A stretch of DNA of 64,000 nucleotides, from positions 5,704,001-5,768,000 of the forward strand of contig JAKULF010000004.1 in NCBI GenBank assembly GCA_022661535.1, read 5' to 3'. The notes beneath the pieces are model-generated. The model had not been told where the DNA came from. It searched no databases and saw nothing but the letters and a program-made list of their open reading frames with translations. The stretch is from Eutypa lata (taxonomy: Eukaryota > Ascomycota > Sordariomycetes > Xylariales > Diatrypaceae). Made by a program: the position numbers and the translations under genes. Below are positions 52,043-62,102 of the stretch, in pieces; within the stretch, counting starts at the first letter, position 1; every line of letters begins with the position of its first letter.

Positions 52043-53350
52043 TCAGTTATTTACCACGACTTTCATGACCACGCCACCTGCATCATCCTTGGGCTTGCAA
52101 GCCGTCTCGAAGGCTTTCCCCACGGCCTCGAGCCCCTGAAATCGGTGAGATATCAGCTTTCGCAAGTCGGGCAGCTTCCGCCCACCGCCGACCGGCGAGC
52201 CGCTGATTGAGGCCTGCGCTATCTCAATGGCCTGAGGGTACGCATCCGCATAGCGCCACGTCGGCAGGAGCGATATCTCCCGTGCTGACGCCTCGGATAG
52301 GGGCAAAGTGTGGTTGGGGACTCCTAAGCCGGCTAAGACAACGGAACCTCCAGCCCGAGTTGCCTACGTTGAGATTGATTAGCCTCTTGGGTTTCAGTTG
52401 CTTCTCCCTTTCGTTGGGTGGAGACATGAACAGAACACGACAACGAGACGACTTACATATATTGCGGCCTGTATGCTGGACTCAATCCCTGTACACTCGA
52501 AAGTTGTGGCCGCCTGGCCAAACGTACTACCATCTGGTAGTTTGAGAGCAGCGATATCCGCCGCTACTTCCTTGGCCACGGCGAGTTTCTCCTCCAAGCT
52601 GTCGCACTTCTTTGGTTTCACGAGATACGTTACCGAAGCGAAGCCTTCCGACTCCGCAAACCCAAGCCGGCCCTGGTCGATGTCGCACATGGCAATGTGT
52701 CTGAACCCAGCGGCTTGCGCCGCCACCGCGCAAAGGAGCCCCACGGGTCCCGCGCCGAACACCAGGGCCGCCGTTGTGGAAGAATAGCTGCCCCCCGAGA
52801 CGAGCTCGGATCGGCGGACGGCATGGATCGCCACAGCCAGGGGCTCTAGGAGCGCGCCGACCTCGAAGCCCAGGTTTTCGGGGAGCTCGTACACCCACCT
52901 TGCGGGGTGGTTAACGCGCTCCTGCAGCGTGCCCTGGTAGTGGGGGAACTTGGAGCCGGAGCTCCGGAACCGCAGGTTGGGGCAGATGTTGTAGCGCCCT
53001 CCGGCGCAGAAGCCGCAGTCGCAGCGGTCGCACGGCACGCCCACCTCGAGGGCGACAGCGAGCCCGGGCCGCAACCGCGGGTTGATCTTTGCCGCGCCCG
53101 CCGCCACGTTCGCGCCCACCGCTACGATCTCGCCGGCGGACTCGTGGCCCAGGCAGAGCGGCTCTCGCACCAGGATGGTTCCGTTGCGGTATTCGCGGTA
53201 GTAGTGCACGTCGGAGCCGCACAGGGCCGTGGACTTGATGGCTACTTGCACCTCGTCGGCGGCCGGTGGGGGGAGCGGCCTCGACTCTAGGCGCAGGTCT
53301 CGAGCTGCGTGTAAGTACTGACCGGAGCTCATCTCTGACTGGCCTGCCAT
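52043..53350 (-). CDS. Zinc medium-chain dehydrogenase, sorbitol/xylitol dehydrogenase-like
   Basis: Exons 53350-52457 and 52363-52043 (404 aa), with a 93-bp phase-0 intron. Zinc alcohol dehydrogenase family, polyol subgroup: catalytic zinc residues in TALCGSDVHYY and GHESAGEIV; a structural zinc lobe with clustered Cys (PCDRCDCGFCAGGRYNIC); the coenzyme motif GAGPVGLLCAVAA followed by an acidic Asp in MCDIDQ, indicating NAD; and a C-terminal stretch (PTWRYADAYPQAIEI) typical of sorbitol/xylitol/L-arabinitol dehydrogenases. The expected reaction is oxidation of a polyol to a ketose. An in-frame Met at residue 7 is an alternative start. It is divergent from the flavin monooxygenase, and site 3 lies 208 bp upstream. 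The linker before the coenzyme domain is slightly longer than usual. Confidence 0.92.
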
Positions 53351-53842
53351 TGTGTTTCCGTATGATCTTACGATAGAGTCACGACAGCTAACTAGAGAAC
53401 GCCCGATCTTGCCTATTTTAATTTCCCTAGGTTGCTATATATGTTTCTTATGGCCAATCATATCGTTTTTGTTACGCATGGTAGCGTCAGAGATAGTCCC
53501 TTCCGTAATTCCATGTGGTATGATTTGCATTCTTTCTGTGTGCCTCATATGTGAAGGTCGGGATTCCATTCCCGAGCTCGGTAGATGGTGGCGGAGCGGC
53601 GATCTCGATGTGGACCCAAAATCATATGTCATATAGCTATTAACGATATCTTTAATAGTTCATCCGATAACCGTTATGCTAGGTTTAGAGGTAGTATTTC
53701 TTTAACAGAGGCATGTCGAGGTGTTAATTCATTCATTCATTCTATTTTAGAAAACTATATTCTTTTTTCCCAGTCGCAACCTGGCTCTTCATCAAAAACC
53801 TCATTGGAAAATAGTCTGCCTCGTGTAGAAACTAAAACCAAG
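53351..53842. promoter_or_regulatory. Shared divergent promoter, zinc dehydrogenase and monooxygenase
   Basis: 492 bp between opposing start codons, containing CGG-N10-CCG site 3. No reading frame is supported inside. Confidence 0.6.
53558..53575. promoter_or_regulatory. Putative Zn2Cys6 site 3 (CGG-N10-CCG)
   Basis: TCGGGATTCCATTCCCGA: perfect inverted arms TCGGGA/TCCCGA around six bases, 208 bp from the dehydrogenase start and about 270 bp from the monooxygenase start. Confidence 0.55.
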
Positions 53843-55666
53843 ATGAACGCCATTATCATAGGCGCAGGTCCGGCAGGAATTGCCATGGCCTATCGCCTTA
53901 AGCATGACCTTGGATTCGAGGACTTCACCGTTTATGACAAATTAGACGGCCCAGGCGGTACCTGGAGGGTAAACACATACCCAGGATGGTACGTGAGGTT
54001 GCGAATGTATAATCTTATTTATCTATGAGTCTTGAGACTAACTGATGTGTTTATTTGTCTTTAGTGGTTGTGATCTCAAGTCGCATTTGTACTCCTTCAG
54101 CTTCAACCCGAATCCGAACTGGTCGAAGGAATTGTGCGAGCAGCCAGAAATCCTACAATGTGAGAAGCCCTCCTTACCTACTTACCTACTCCGGACAACG
54201 GCGTCGAATGCGAGTTATAACTGACGAGTCAATCTAAAGACATGGAAGATACTGTCGACAAGTTCGACCTCCGCAAACACATACACGGCTCGGTCGAATG
54301 CGTCGGGGCGCGGTGGCTCAGCGACAAGTCCCAGTGGGAGGTTCACCTGAAGGACCACAAGACCAAAATCGAGTACAAGCGGTACGCCACTGTCGTCGTC
54401 TCCGCCGTGGGCGCCATCTCATTTCCCCGCGACGTCAAGTTCCCTGGGATGGAGAAGTTCCAGGGCCCCCTATTCCATACGGCGCGCTGGGACCACAGCG
54501 TCAGCTACCGGGGGAAGCGTGTCGCCGTGATCGGGAATGGGTGCAGTGCCGCCCAGGTCGTACCCGCTTTGGCCAAGGAGGCTGCCTTCGTCAAGCAGTA
54601 CGCGCGAAGCGGCCAGTGGTTCCACGCCAGGCCGAACCGCGATTACACGGCGCTAGACAGGCTGATGTTCCGCTGGGTGCCGCTCTACCAGCGCTGGCTC
54701 CGCCTCAGGATCTTCCTCGACGCCGACGACGAGACGGCGACCTACTTCGGGACGCCGAAGGGCCTGAAGGAGCGCGCCAAGGCGGAGGCGGAGTCCAAGC
54801 AGTACATCCGGTCGAAGGTGAAGGAGGAGTACAGCCGACACCTGATCCCCAAGTTCCCCCTGGGCTGCAAGCGCCGCATCTTCGACCCGGACTACCTCGA
54901 CAGCCTGAATTTGCCCAACGTCGAGCTGCTCCCCGAGGGCATCCAGGAGTTCACCGAGACGGGCATCATCAGCAGCTCGGGCATCGAGGATGACTACGAC
55001 ATCATCGTCCTCGCCACGGGCTTCCAGGTGTCGCAGTTCCTCACGCCGATGCACATAGTCGGCACGACGGGCCAGTCGCTGCACGACCAGTGGCGCGAGT
55101 GCCGCGGCGCCCAGGCCTACCTAGGCACGCACGTACACAACTTCCCGAACCTCGGCATCCTCTTTGGCCCCAACACCTTCCCGGCTAACAACTCGGCGCT
55201 CTTCGCGTGCGAGACCCAGGTCGACTATGCCATCAAGTCGCTGTTCCAGCCGCTGCTCGACCACCGCGCCTCCGTCATCGAGGTCAAGCAGTCCGCCGAG
55301 GACCGCGAAACCAACGCCATTCACCACCAGCTCGCCAGCACTGTCTTCGCGGGCGACTGCTCTAATTGGTACATAGGAGACTACGGCAGGAATGCGGCCA
55401 GTTGGCCGGGAATGGCTCGGACGTTCTGGTTGAGGACATACTTCCCTGATCGCTCTGCCTTCGTCTACTCAGGAACCACGAGCGTGCTGTGGCCCCTCTA
55501 CAGCCTCCTACGCATCGTTCGGACATCCTTCGCCGTTAAGCTTGTGTTGGCTTTGACAATTCTCTCAATGCTTCCCAAGTCCTCTGTTATCACATCAATC
55601 ATGCCATTCATTGGATCTTCAATCGAGCATGTGTTTAAGAATGTTATCTCATATGTATCTAGATAG
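53843..55666 (+). CDS. Flavin monooxygenase, Baeyer-Villiger type, with C-terminal membrane helix
   Basis: Exons 53843-53988, 54065-54159 and 54240-55666 (555 aa), with introns of 76 bp (phase 2) and 80 bp (phase 1). The FAD-binding motif IIGAGPAGIAMAYRL is at the N-terminus. The junction restores TYPGCGCD, typical of this family. The BVMO fingerprint F-x-G-x-x-x-H-x-x-x-W-D is present at about residues 154-165 (FQGPLFHTARWD), and the NADPH motif VAVIGNGCSAAQVVP follows. VLATGF lies in the second half. A hydrophobic C-terminal segment (about 520-545) suggests membrane attachment. The enzyme should insert oxygen next to a carbonyl or N/S-oxygenate using NADPH and O2. Finding it among polyol-type enzymes is unusual; it may convert a ketone or cyclic ketone to an ester/lactone. 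The substrate is unknown. Confidence 0.9.
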
Positions 55667-56881
55667 ACGTTCATTTTGTCATGAGGCAAGTCAAGGTTTC
55701 TACAAAACTAGGCTGTAATAAATAAAACCCAGTTCATTATGGTAGTATCACGCATGGTTAGCGCCCAGAGTGACAGATTAAGAACACGGATATGTTCTCA
55801 AGGATTACGCAGTTCGAAACACTAAACTACCACGCCGTTGCCAAAGTACTTGATACATTTTCTTATTATGTTGATTTATATAAACTACTTACGTCTATTT
55901 AGTTAAGTTAACCTTTGATACAACACATGTTATTTTTGTAAGCATATCTTATAATCAGAATAAGCATTGTTACTTTGTGTTTTTATTTTCGAATAATGGT
56001 TATTTAGTATTGAATAATATCTGATTATTCGAATTCCATGTCTAAGTGCAATATGTCATTTTAATTAGCAACGACCTGACTAATATGGCAAGGTCATCAC
56101 GTATTTCCAACGTCAATGCTTGTGCAAGATCCTTTTCCTAGCGCGAGTCTCGGTATTGCGTATTGCATGAATCTGGACGAAGCAATCCATAATCGCCGAG
56201 ACGTAGTGTTCGGTCGTCTTTACCACATCTATGTGCATTCTTGGACACGACATCAGTGGGCCATTGTGACGTACTTGGAAGAAGAGAGGTCTTGGACGAT
56301 TACTTTGTAAATCACCTCATTAGCCAGTTAGTTTCATGCTGAAGGTCATTGGGATCGACCACGGGATTAGTGTCCGAACACTAAGCAAGATAAACCGCGA
56401 GACACTAGCGTTGGGTCTAGTTGCGTAGATTTGTCTAGAGGCTGTTAGTCGCTCATGAAGTCTGTCTCGCCGAGGGTTACCTTGTTTGCCAATATGACGA
56501 AGGTCTCCACCTCTCCGTAAAAGCGTTGAATTCCCCCACGGGGTTCTTTTCCCGAAGGTGGAGTACCCCCGATGGTACTCTCGAAATGTGGAGTAGTGGG
56601 ACCGCAGGACAGGGAAAGGGGTAGTTGGAGTATAGATTCAATGTAGTCTAGGTAAGATGGAGTTGGCGGAAAGGGTATGTCTTCAACCCCGTTCATGATG
56701 GCTATAAATGCCTCCCATAGGTTCCCAAGTGATGCATGTCTTAGCTCGTATGTTGATGATTCACTTTGCTAGTTGAATATTCCTCCTTATTAAAATATTA
56801 TATTGGCATCAATTCTAATCAAAGACATATCCATCCCATTCTCGGTTTATAACTTCATGCTTTTCAATTGTACCCGTCTCG
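55667..56881. other. Intergenic and promoter of the MFS sugar transporter
   Basis: No supported gene; two short frames (56116-56310 plus, 56445-56696 minus) have no family resemblance. A tRNA-like string at 55740-55830 does not fold properly and is rejected. Site 4 lies about 330 bp upstream of the transporter start. Confidence 0.45.
56538..56555. promoter_or_regulatory. Putative Zn2Cys6 site 4 (CGG-N10-CCG)
   Basis: ACGGGGTTCTTTTCCCGA: same CGG-N10-CCG spacing as the other four sites and same right arm (TCCCGA) as site 3. Confidence 0.5.
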
Positions 56882-58614
56882 ATGGAATCACCTAATGATG
56901 ATACTTCCAAGCCGGGCACAGGCGACTTGGATGTTGCGTATGTCGAGAACTCGACCGACCTCAGCCAGATTCCTACAGTAGATATCGACGTGAACCCTGC
57001 CGAACATGTTGTCTACGGGGAATCCGGCATTACTGGTCTAGTCGCCTCTCCTTATGTCCTCGGCGCTGCCTTCCTGGCGTCCTTGGGCGGTTTCTCCTTC
57101 GGCTATGATCAAGGTGTCATATCTATTGTCAATGTTATGGACCAATTCCATGCCGTTTTCCCCAAGGCGGAAACGGCATTCGGAAAGGGGCTGATGACTG
57201 GCATGTTGGAGTTTGGTGCCTTCATCGGTTGCTTTTTCATGCCCTCGCTCGCTGATAGGATCTCGCGGAAATGGGCCCTGGCCTTCGTCGCTGTGATCTT
57301 CAACGTCGGAGCTATCATGCAAACAGCAGCCCCTTCATATGGAGTGCTAGTCGCGGGTAGGACTATCGGAGGTATCGGTGTCGGCACTCTGGCCATGGTA
57401 CGTAGCTAAATTTTCATCTGATTCTTTCCTTGTCTTTTTGTTGTTATTATTGTACTTGTGCTGATCAGCGAGCGAAGGGAGCTCCCATCTATATTAGTGA
57501 GATCGCACCACCGCATCTACGAGGAACACTCCTCGTGCTTGAGTCCATCTCGATCGTCTCGGGTGTCGTAATATCGTTCTGGATAACATATGGCACAAGA
57601 CACATGGAAGGAGAAATCGCGTTCCGTTTGCCTTTTGGTCTCCAGATGGTTTGCTCGACAATCCTAGCGGTCGGCATATTTTTCTATCCTTACTCTCCAC
57701 GCTGGCTTGCCCTGGTGGGTCGCTCCGATGACGCGATGAAGAGCCTCGAGCGCCTCCGAAGACTGCCTGCATCCGACCCCCGTGTACAAGCCGAGCACAA
57801 GGGAATCCTCGCCGAGGTTGCCATCCAGAAGGCCTTGGAGGCCAAGCATCACCCTAACGCGGGACCATTCAAACTGGAACTGCTCGGTTGGGCGGACCTC
57901 TTCAGCAAGAAGATACGTCGCAGAACTGCCGTGGCTTGTGGTGTCGCGTTCTTCCAGCAGTTCTCGGGCATCAACGCATTCATCTATTACGCGCCTACCC
58001 TTTTTGCGTCATTAGGCCAATCAAGCGAAATGGCCTTGATCATGTCGGGAATCTTCAATATCCTGCAACTCGTCGCTGTAGCAATTTGCTTCACCATTAT
58101 TGATCACCTAGGTCGGCGACCCCTTGCTATTATTGGCGGCATTGGGGGCGGTATCTCCTGGGGTATCATGGCCGTGATCACTGGTCTCTATTCCAACGAT
58201 TGGCAAGCAAATTCCGCAGCTGGCTGGGCTGCAGTGGCCATGGCCTTCTTGTTCGTTCTGGTGTATGGAGTCTCCTACTCGCCTCTCGGTTGGATGCTTC
58301 CAGCTGAAGTATACCCTAATGCATCACGATCGAAGGGCGTTGCTCTAGCCACCGCAACCGTTTGGCTCTGTAACTTCATCGTCGGTGTGGCAACACCACC
58401 CATGCTCGAGAAGCTCGGGTTTGGAACCTACGTTTTCTTTGGCTCATGGTGCTTCATAGCTGCTGTGTGGGCTTACTTCCTAGTCCCCGAGACCATGGGA
58501 AAGACGCTAGAGGAGATGGATGCGGTTTTTGGCGATTACTCTTCAAGAGAGGAGAAGGAAGCTTTCAAGGCTTACATCGCTTCAACCCAGAGACATGGGG
58601 TTGTTGAGGTTTGA
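56882..58614 (+). CDS. MFS sugar-porter family transporter
   Basis: Exons 56882-57397 and 57469-58614 (553 aa), with a 71-bp phase-0 intron. It has twelve predicted helices and the sugar-porter signatures: GFSFGYDQGVISIV in helix 1, GRTIGGIGVGTLAM in helix 4, IYISEIAPPHLRGTL, YSPRWLALVGR before the central loop, QQFSGINAFIYYAPTLF in helix 7, DHLGRRPL, AEVYPNASRSKG and PETMGKTLEEMD after helix 12. The cytosolic N-terminus is long and acidic. It should be a plasma-membrane proton symporter or facilitator for a sugar, polyol or sugar acid. Within the cluster it is the natural uptake step. Residues around QQFSGIN are conserved, so transport activity is expected; the substrate cannot be read from the sequence. 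Confidence 0.93.
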
Positions 58615-59120
58615 TTTTGGTAAATCCCAATCATCCTGATCAATGCAGGAAATGAGGCTATACAGGGCCACCTTTGTTACTAGTCGTTAAAATTAACGAC
58701 ATAGTTTGCAATCCCTTAGTTGGTATATCTTCCTAGCTATTAGCTAGTAGTTGGTTGTATTTATCCGTTTCGTTACAGAGCACTAAAAATTAAACCCAAA
58801 TAAAAATTGGAGTCATCACGAAAAAGAAAAAGAAAAAAAACTATAAAACAAAAATATTATAAAAAAGACCGGTTTTGGCATGAGCCTGCCGGTCATTAGT
58901 TTTGCCCGTGCATGTGTAGTTTAACGCCTGGGCGCCTTCTACAAGGGCATAGTTCCATGGTCAGGACCACTATCTGGAATGCGAGGAGTTTAGATGGGAA
59001 GCTCTATATTGTGAGGTAATGTACACACGCCTGAGCTATTTAGGAGCACACTTCCGAATTGTTTGAAAATATTCTTCAACTGTATGCAGCTTCACACTCT
59101 GATACCTGAGCTATCTTATA
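58615..59120. other. Intergenic between convergent genes
   Basis: 3' flanks of the transporter and of the aldehyde dehydrogenase. A-rich tract at about 58818-58870. No gene seen. Confidence 0.5.
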
Positions 59121-59770
59121 CTATGACTGCAGATTTCCAAAAGTGATGCTCTTGATGTTCTGATAGTCCGCCAAGCCGTACAGGCTCCCTTCTTTACCGT
59201 AGCCGCTCTCCTTGACGCCACCAAACGGAGCTTCCGCAGCACTAATCTTGCCCGTATTCACGCCCACCATGCCGACCTGGAGGCGCTGCGCGACCCGCCA
59301 AGCGCGCCCGACATCACGGGAGAAGAAGTAGCCCGCGAGGCCGAACTCGGTGTCGTTCGCGAGCCTGACGACCTCGTCCTCGGTCTCGAACGAGAATATA
59401 GGCGCCAGCGGCCCGAAGGTCTCGTCCCGGCTCACCATCATGTCCGCTGTGACGCCCGAGACGACCGTCGGCTCGAAGAAGTACCCCGCGGAGTTCGGGC
59501 GCGGGTTCCCGCCCACTTCGAGCTTGGCCCCTTTACTGGTGGCATCCTCCACGTGCTCCCGAGTCTTCTTGACCGCCGCCTCGTTTACAAGCGGGCCCTG
59601 CGTCGAGGAGGCATCGAGCCCCGCGCCCATCTTCAAGGCAGAGACCTTCTGCACGAGCTTCTCTGTAAACGCCTTGACGGCAGACTTCTGCACGTACAAG
59701 CGATTGGCACTTCTGAATTATCAGCACGAAGCGAACTACTACATAACCTGGGGTAGGTGAAGAGAGAGTG

Positions 59771-59818
<48 letters not shown>

Positions 59819-60948
59819 TTAGATCAACTTACCAAACACAAGTTTGGCCTGAACACCGGAACTTGCAAAACATGGCGCCCTCCACGGCAGCATCCAGATC
59901 CGCATCATCGAACACGATGAACGGCGCGTTCCCACCCAGCTCGAGGCTCACCTTCTTAAGCGTCCCAGAGGCAAGCCTAGCCAGCATCTTGCCGACGCCG
60001 GTAGAGCCCGTAAAGGAGATCTTGTTGACGAGCGGGTTGGTTGCGACCTCCGTTGCTGCCTCCCTATCCCTCGTCGGGCACATCTGGATGAGCGTCGGAG
60101 GCAGGCCGGCGTCGAGAGCGAGTTTGACTAGCGCCGCGCACGTGAAAGGCGTCTCGCTCGGGGGCTTAATAACAACGGAGCAGCCGGCCGCGATGGCGGG
60201 CCCGACCTTCCGCGTGATCATAGCCGCGGGGAAGTTCCACGGCGTCACGATTCCGCAGACGCCCACGGGCTCCCGGACCGTGAGCAGCGTCGAGTGCGGG
60301 GACGACGACGGGATCGTGGTGCCGTACGACCGTGTAGCTTCTTCGGCGAACCACGAGATGAAACTGGCGGCGTAGGCAACCTCGCCTTTCGCCTCGGCGT
60401 ATGTTTTTCCGTTCTCTAAGCACAGGATTGTGCCAACTGATCGATCATATTCATTAGCGAATATCCAGGTAAGGCAGGAGATGAGTAACTTGTAACCTAC
60501 TGTCGTCAAGGTTGGCAAGAATGAGCTCGCTCCATTTCCGTAGCAATGCCCCTCGAGTCTGGCCTGTAGTGCTCTCGAAGAATTTGGGCTGAGCAGCCGA
60601 TGCACTCTTTATTGCGGTCTGGAAGTCTGTGCGGTTACAACTGGGCATTCGACCCATGACTGTGCCCGTGGAAGGTTCTGTGTTGCATTGTTAGTATGCC
60701 AGCGTCTCTTCTGAGGATGAACAGGTGTCGTAGCATAATAGTACATACCGAAAATATCAAACTGTTCATCTTTACTTATCCATTGGCCATCGATAAAGGC
60801 CTTTTCGATTAACAAGCCGGCATCACGCAACTACATAGCCAGTATAGAATTGTTAGAAATGATTCCCATTCTCTGTCTTGGGTCAGGAGGTTCATGGATA
60901 ACTCACTTTGCTGACGATGGATGTGTGGTAGCTCTCAGGAGAACCCAT
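59121..60948 (-). CDS. Aldehyde dehydrogenase, succinate-semialdehyde dehydrogenase-like
   Basis: Exons 60948-60907, 60830-60749, 60677-60501, 60436-59833 and 59709-59121 (497 aa); all four introns (76, 71, 64 and 123 bp) keep frame. The tiny first exon, MGSPESYHTSIVSK, leads into the family N-terminus LRDAGLLIEKAFIDGQWI. Active-site elements: PWNFP with the oxyanion Asn, the general-base Glu in LELGGNAPF, and the nucleophile Cys in GQTCVCANRLYV, the SSADH/GabD signature completed across the last intron. It oxidises a semialdehyde or small aldehyde to the acid with NAD(P). One oddity is CKFRCSGQTC, where the family usually has Asn before the GQTC segment. The last intron uses an AAG acceptor because the nearby CAG would create a stop. 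Confidence 0.93.
59761..59818. repeat. Compound microsatellite (GA)(TA)(TG)(GA) in an intron
   Basis: Consecutive short GA, TA (59771-59787), TG (59787-59802) and GA (59802-59818) dinucleotide runs inside the last intron of the aldehyde dehydrogenase gene. Confidence 0.9.
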
Positions 60949-62102
60949 GGTGTAATGTTCTTAGTGGGTCGGATTATACAGAGTATTCGAACATCAAGTT
61001 TCTAACCGGAAACTAAGAATTCAATGAATGCCCATATAGTAAAGCTCACGTTTATATGTTAACCAGGGTTGTCGCCGTGCTTAGCTCATTGCTGGCTCAC
61101 TTCCGGCCGAGTTTCGGACGACCTCGGGAGTGGGACCCGCCTCTCGGTCTCGGAAATCGAATTCCGATCCATCAAAAACATGGGCTTCCGGGGATGCCAA
61201 TAGTATGGGAAACGGGACTATCACTTATTACGCAATTACCGACAAGACACGGGACCAGAAAGTAGGAAAATCCTGAAATTTCGTCATCCCATCCCCTCTT
61301 ACCCCATCCCCGCCGCCCCTTATTCTACCGCGGGGCCCCATTCTTAGCTCGTCCATTATGACATAGGTATGTATCCGGGTCTCTGGCAGTAGGTTCTCGC
61401 CCGGTCTAATTACACTAGCCTTGACCTGTCTCATAAATGGTCCTGCTAACTTATTGGTGTCGATTATCATATTTACAACGAATATAAAAAAAAAGCTATG
61501 AAGGTTTATAAAACATCTCGAGAAATGAATCTACTGTATTCAGCAGACAATGGAGCTCCCTTCACGATGACAAAAAAGGGGGGAGATTCCGGAGATGTAT
61601 GCCTCTTGGTTCTCTTAACGTAAGTGATAATTCAAGATCTGATCAGTCCATTTTGATCCTGTCCACTGAACTAAACAACTTAGTTTGTACTACGGTTTTA
61701 CTTTCCCGTTTAAGTTGTTGCCATAATAATTGATATAAGCTCCTGTTAATATAGTATAGTAATCCGAATAATTGTACATTCATATCAGTTTCAGTGGATT
61801 AATCATTTAGTTCTGCTGAATAAGCAGGTATTATTCGAACCGTTAATATATAAGGATATCATTTAATTTGGCACTTGACCTTTTCACACAGAGAGAAAGA
61901 GGCCTTACATTTACAAGGCACTTACAAATGGAAAAGTCAACATCGATAGAACTTGCGCTGTTGGCCTTCTACATATACAACATACAATCATTATCTTCGT
62001 AACCACAAAGGTCTTATGCTTTCGCTGATTGAAAAGGAAAAGATTGAATTTTCATCTAAACAACTAATCTAGTTAAGAACTCCTGCTATGATATTCGGAC
62101 CA
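60949..62102. promoter_or_regulatory. Promoter of the aldehyde dehydrogenase / 3' flank of the CoA-transferase
   Basis: 1.15 kb without a supported gene. Site 5 lies at 61150-61167, and CGG/CCG triplets are dense from 61100 to 61170. AT-rich from 61480 rightward. Confidence 0.5.
61150..61167. promoter_or_regulatory. Putative Zn2Cys6 site 5 (CGG-N10-CCG)
   Basis: TCGGAAATCGAATTCCGA: perfect inverted arms TCGGAA/TTCCGA around six bases, about 200 bp upstream of the aldehyde dehydrogenase start. Confidence 0.55.

Noticed and set aside
54298..54993. 231-codon alternative frame in the monooxygenase gene
   Set aside because: Pro/Arg/Gly-rich out-of-frame reading of a well-supported exon.
55740..55831. 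tRNA-like string with acceptor halves GGTAGT/ACTACC, an ATGGTTA D-loop and GCAGTTCGAAA
   Set aside because: No U33, the T stem does not pair and the anticodon stem fails. At best a long-dead tRNA or SINE remnant.
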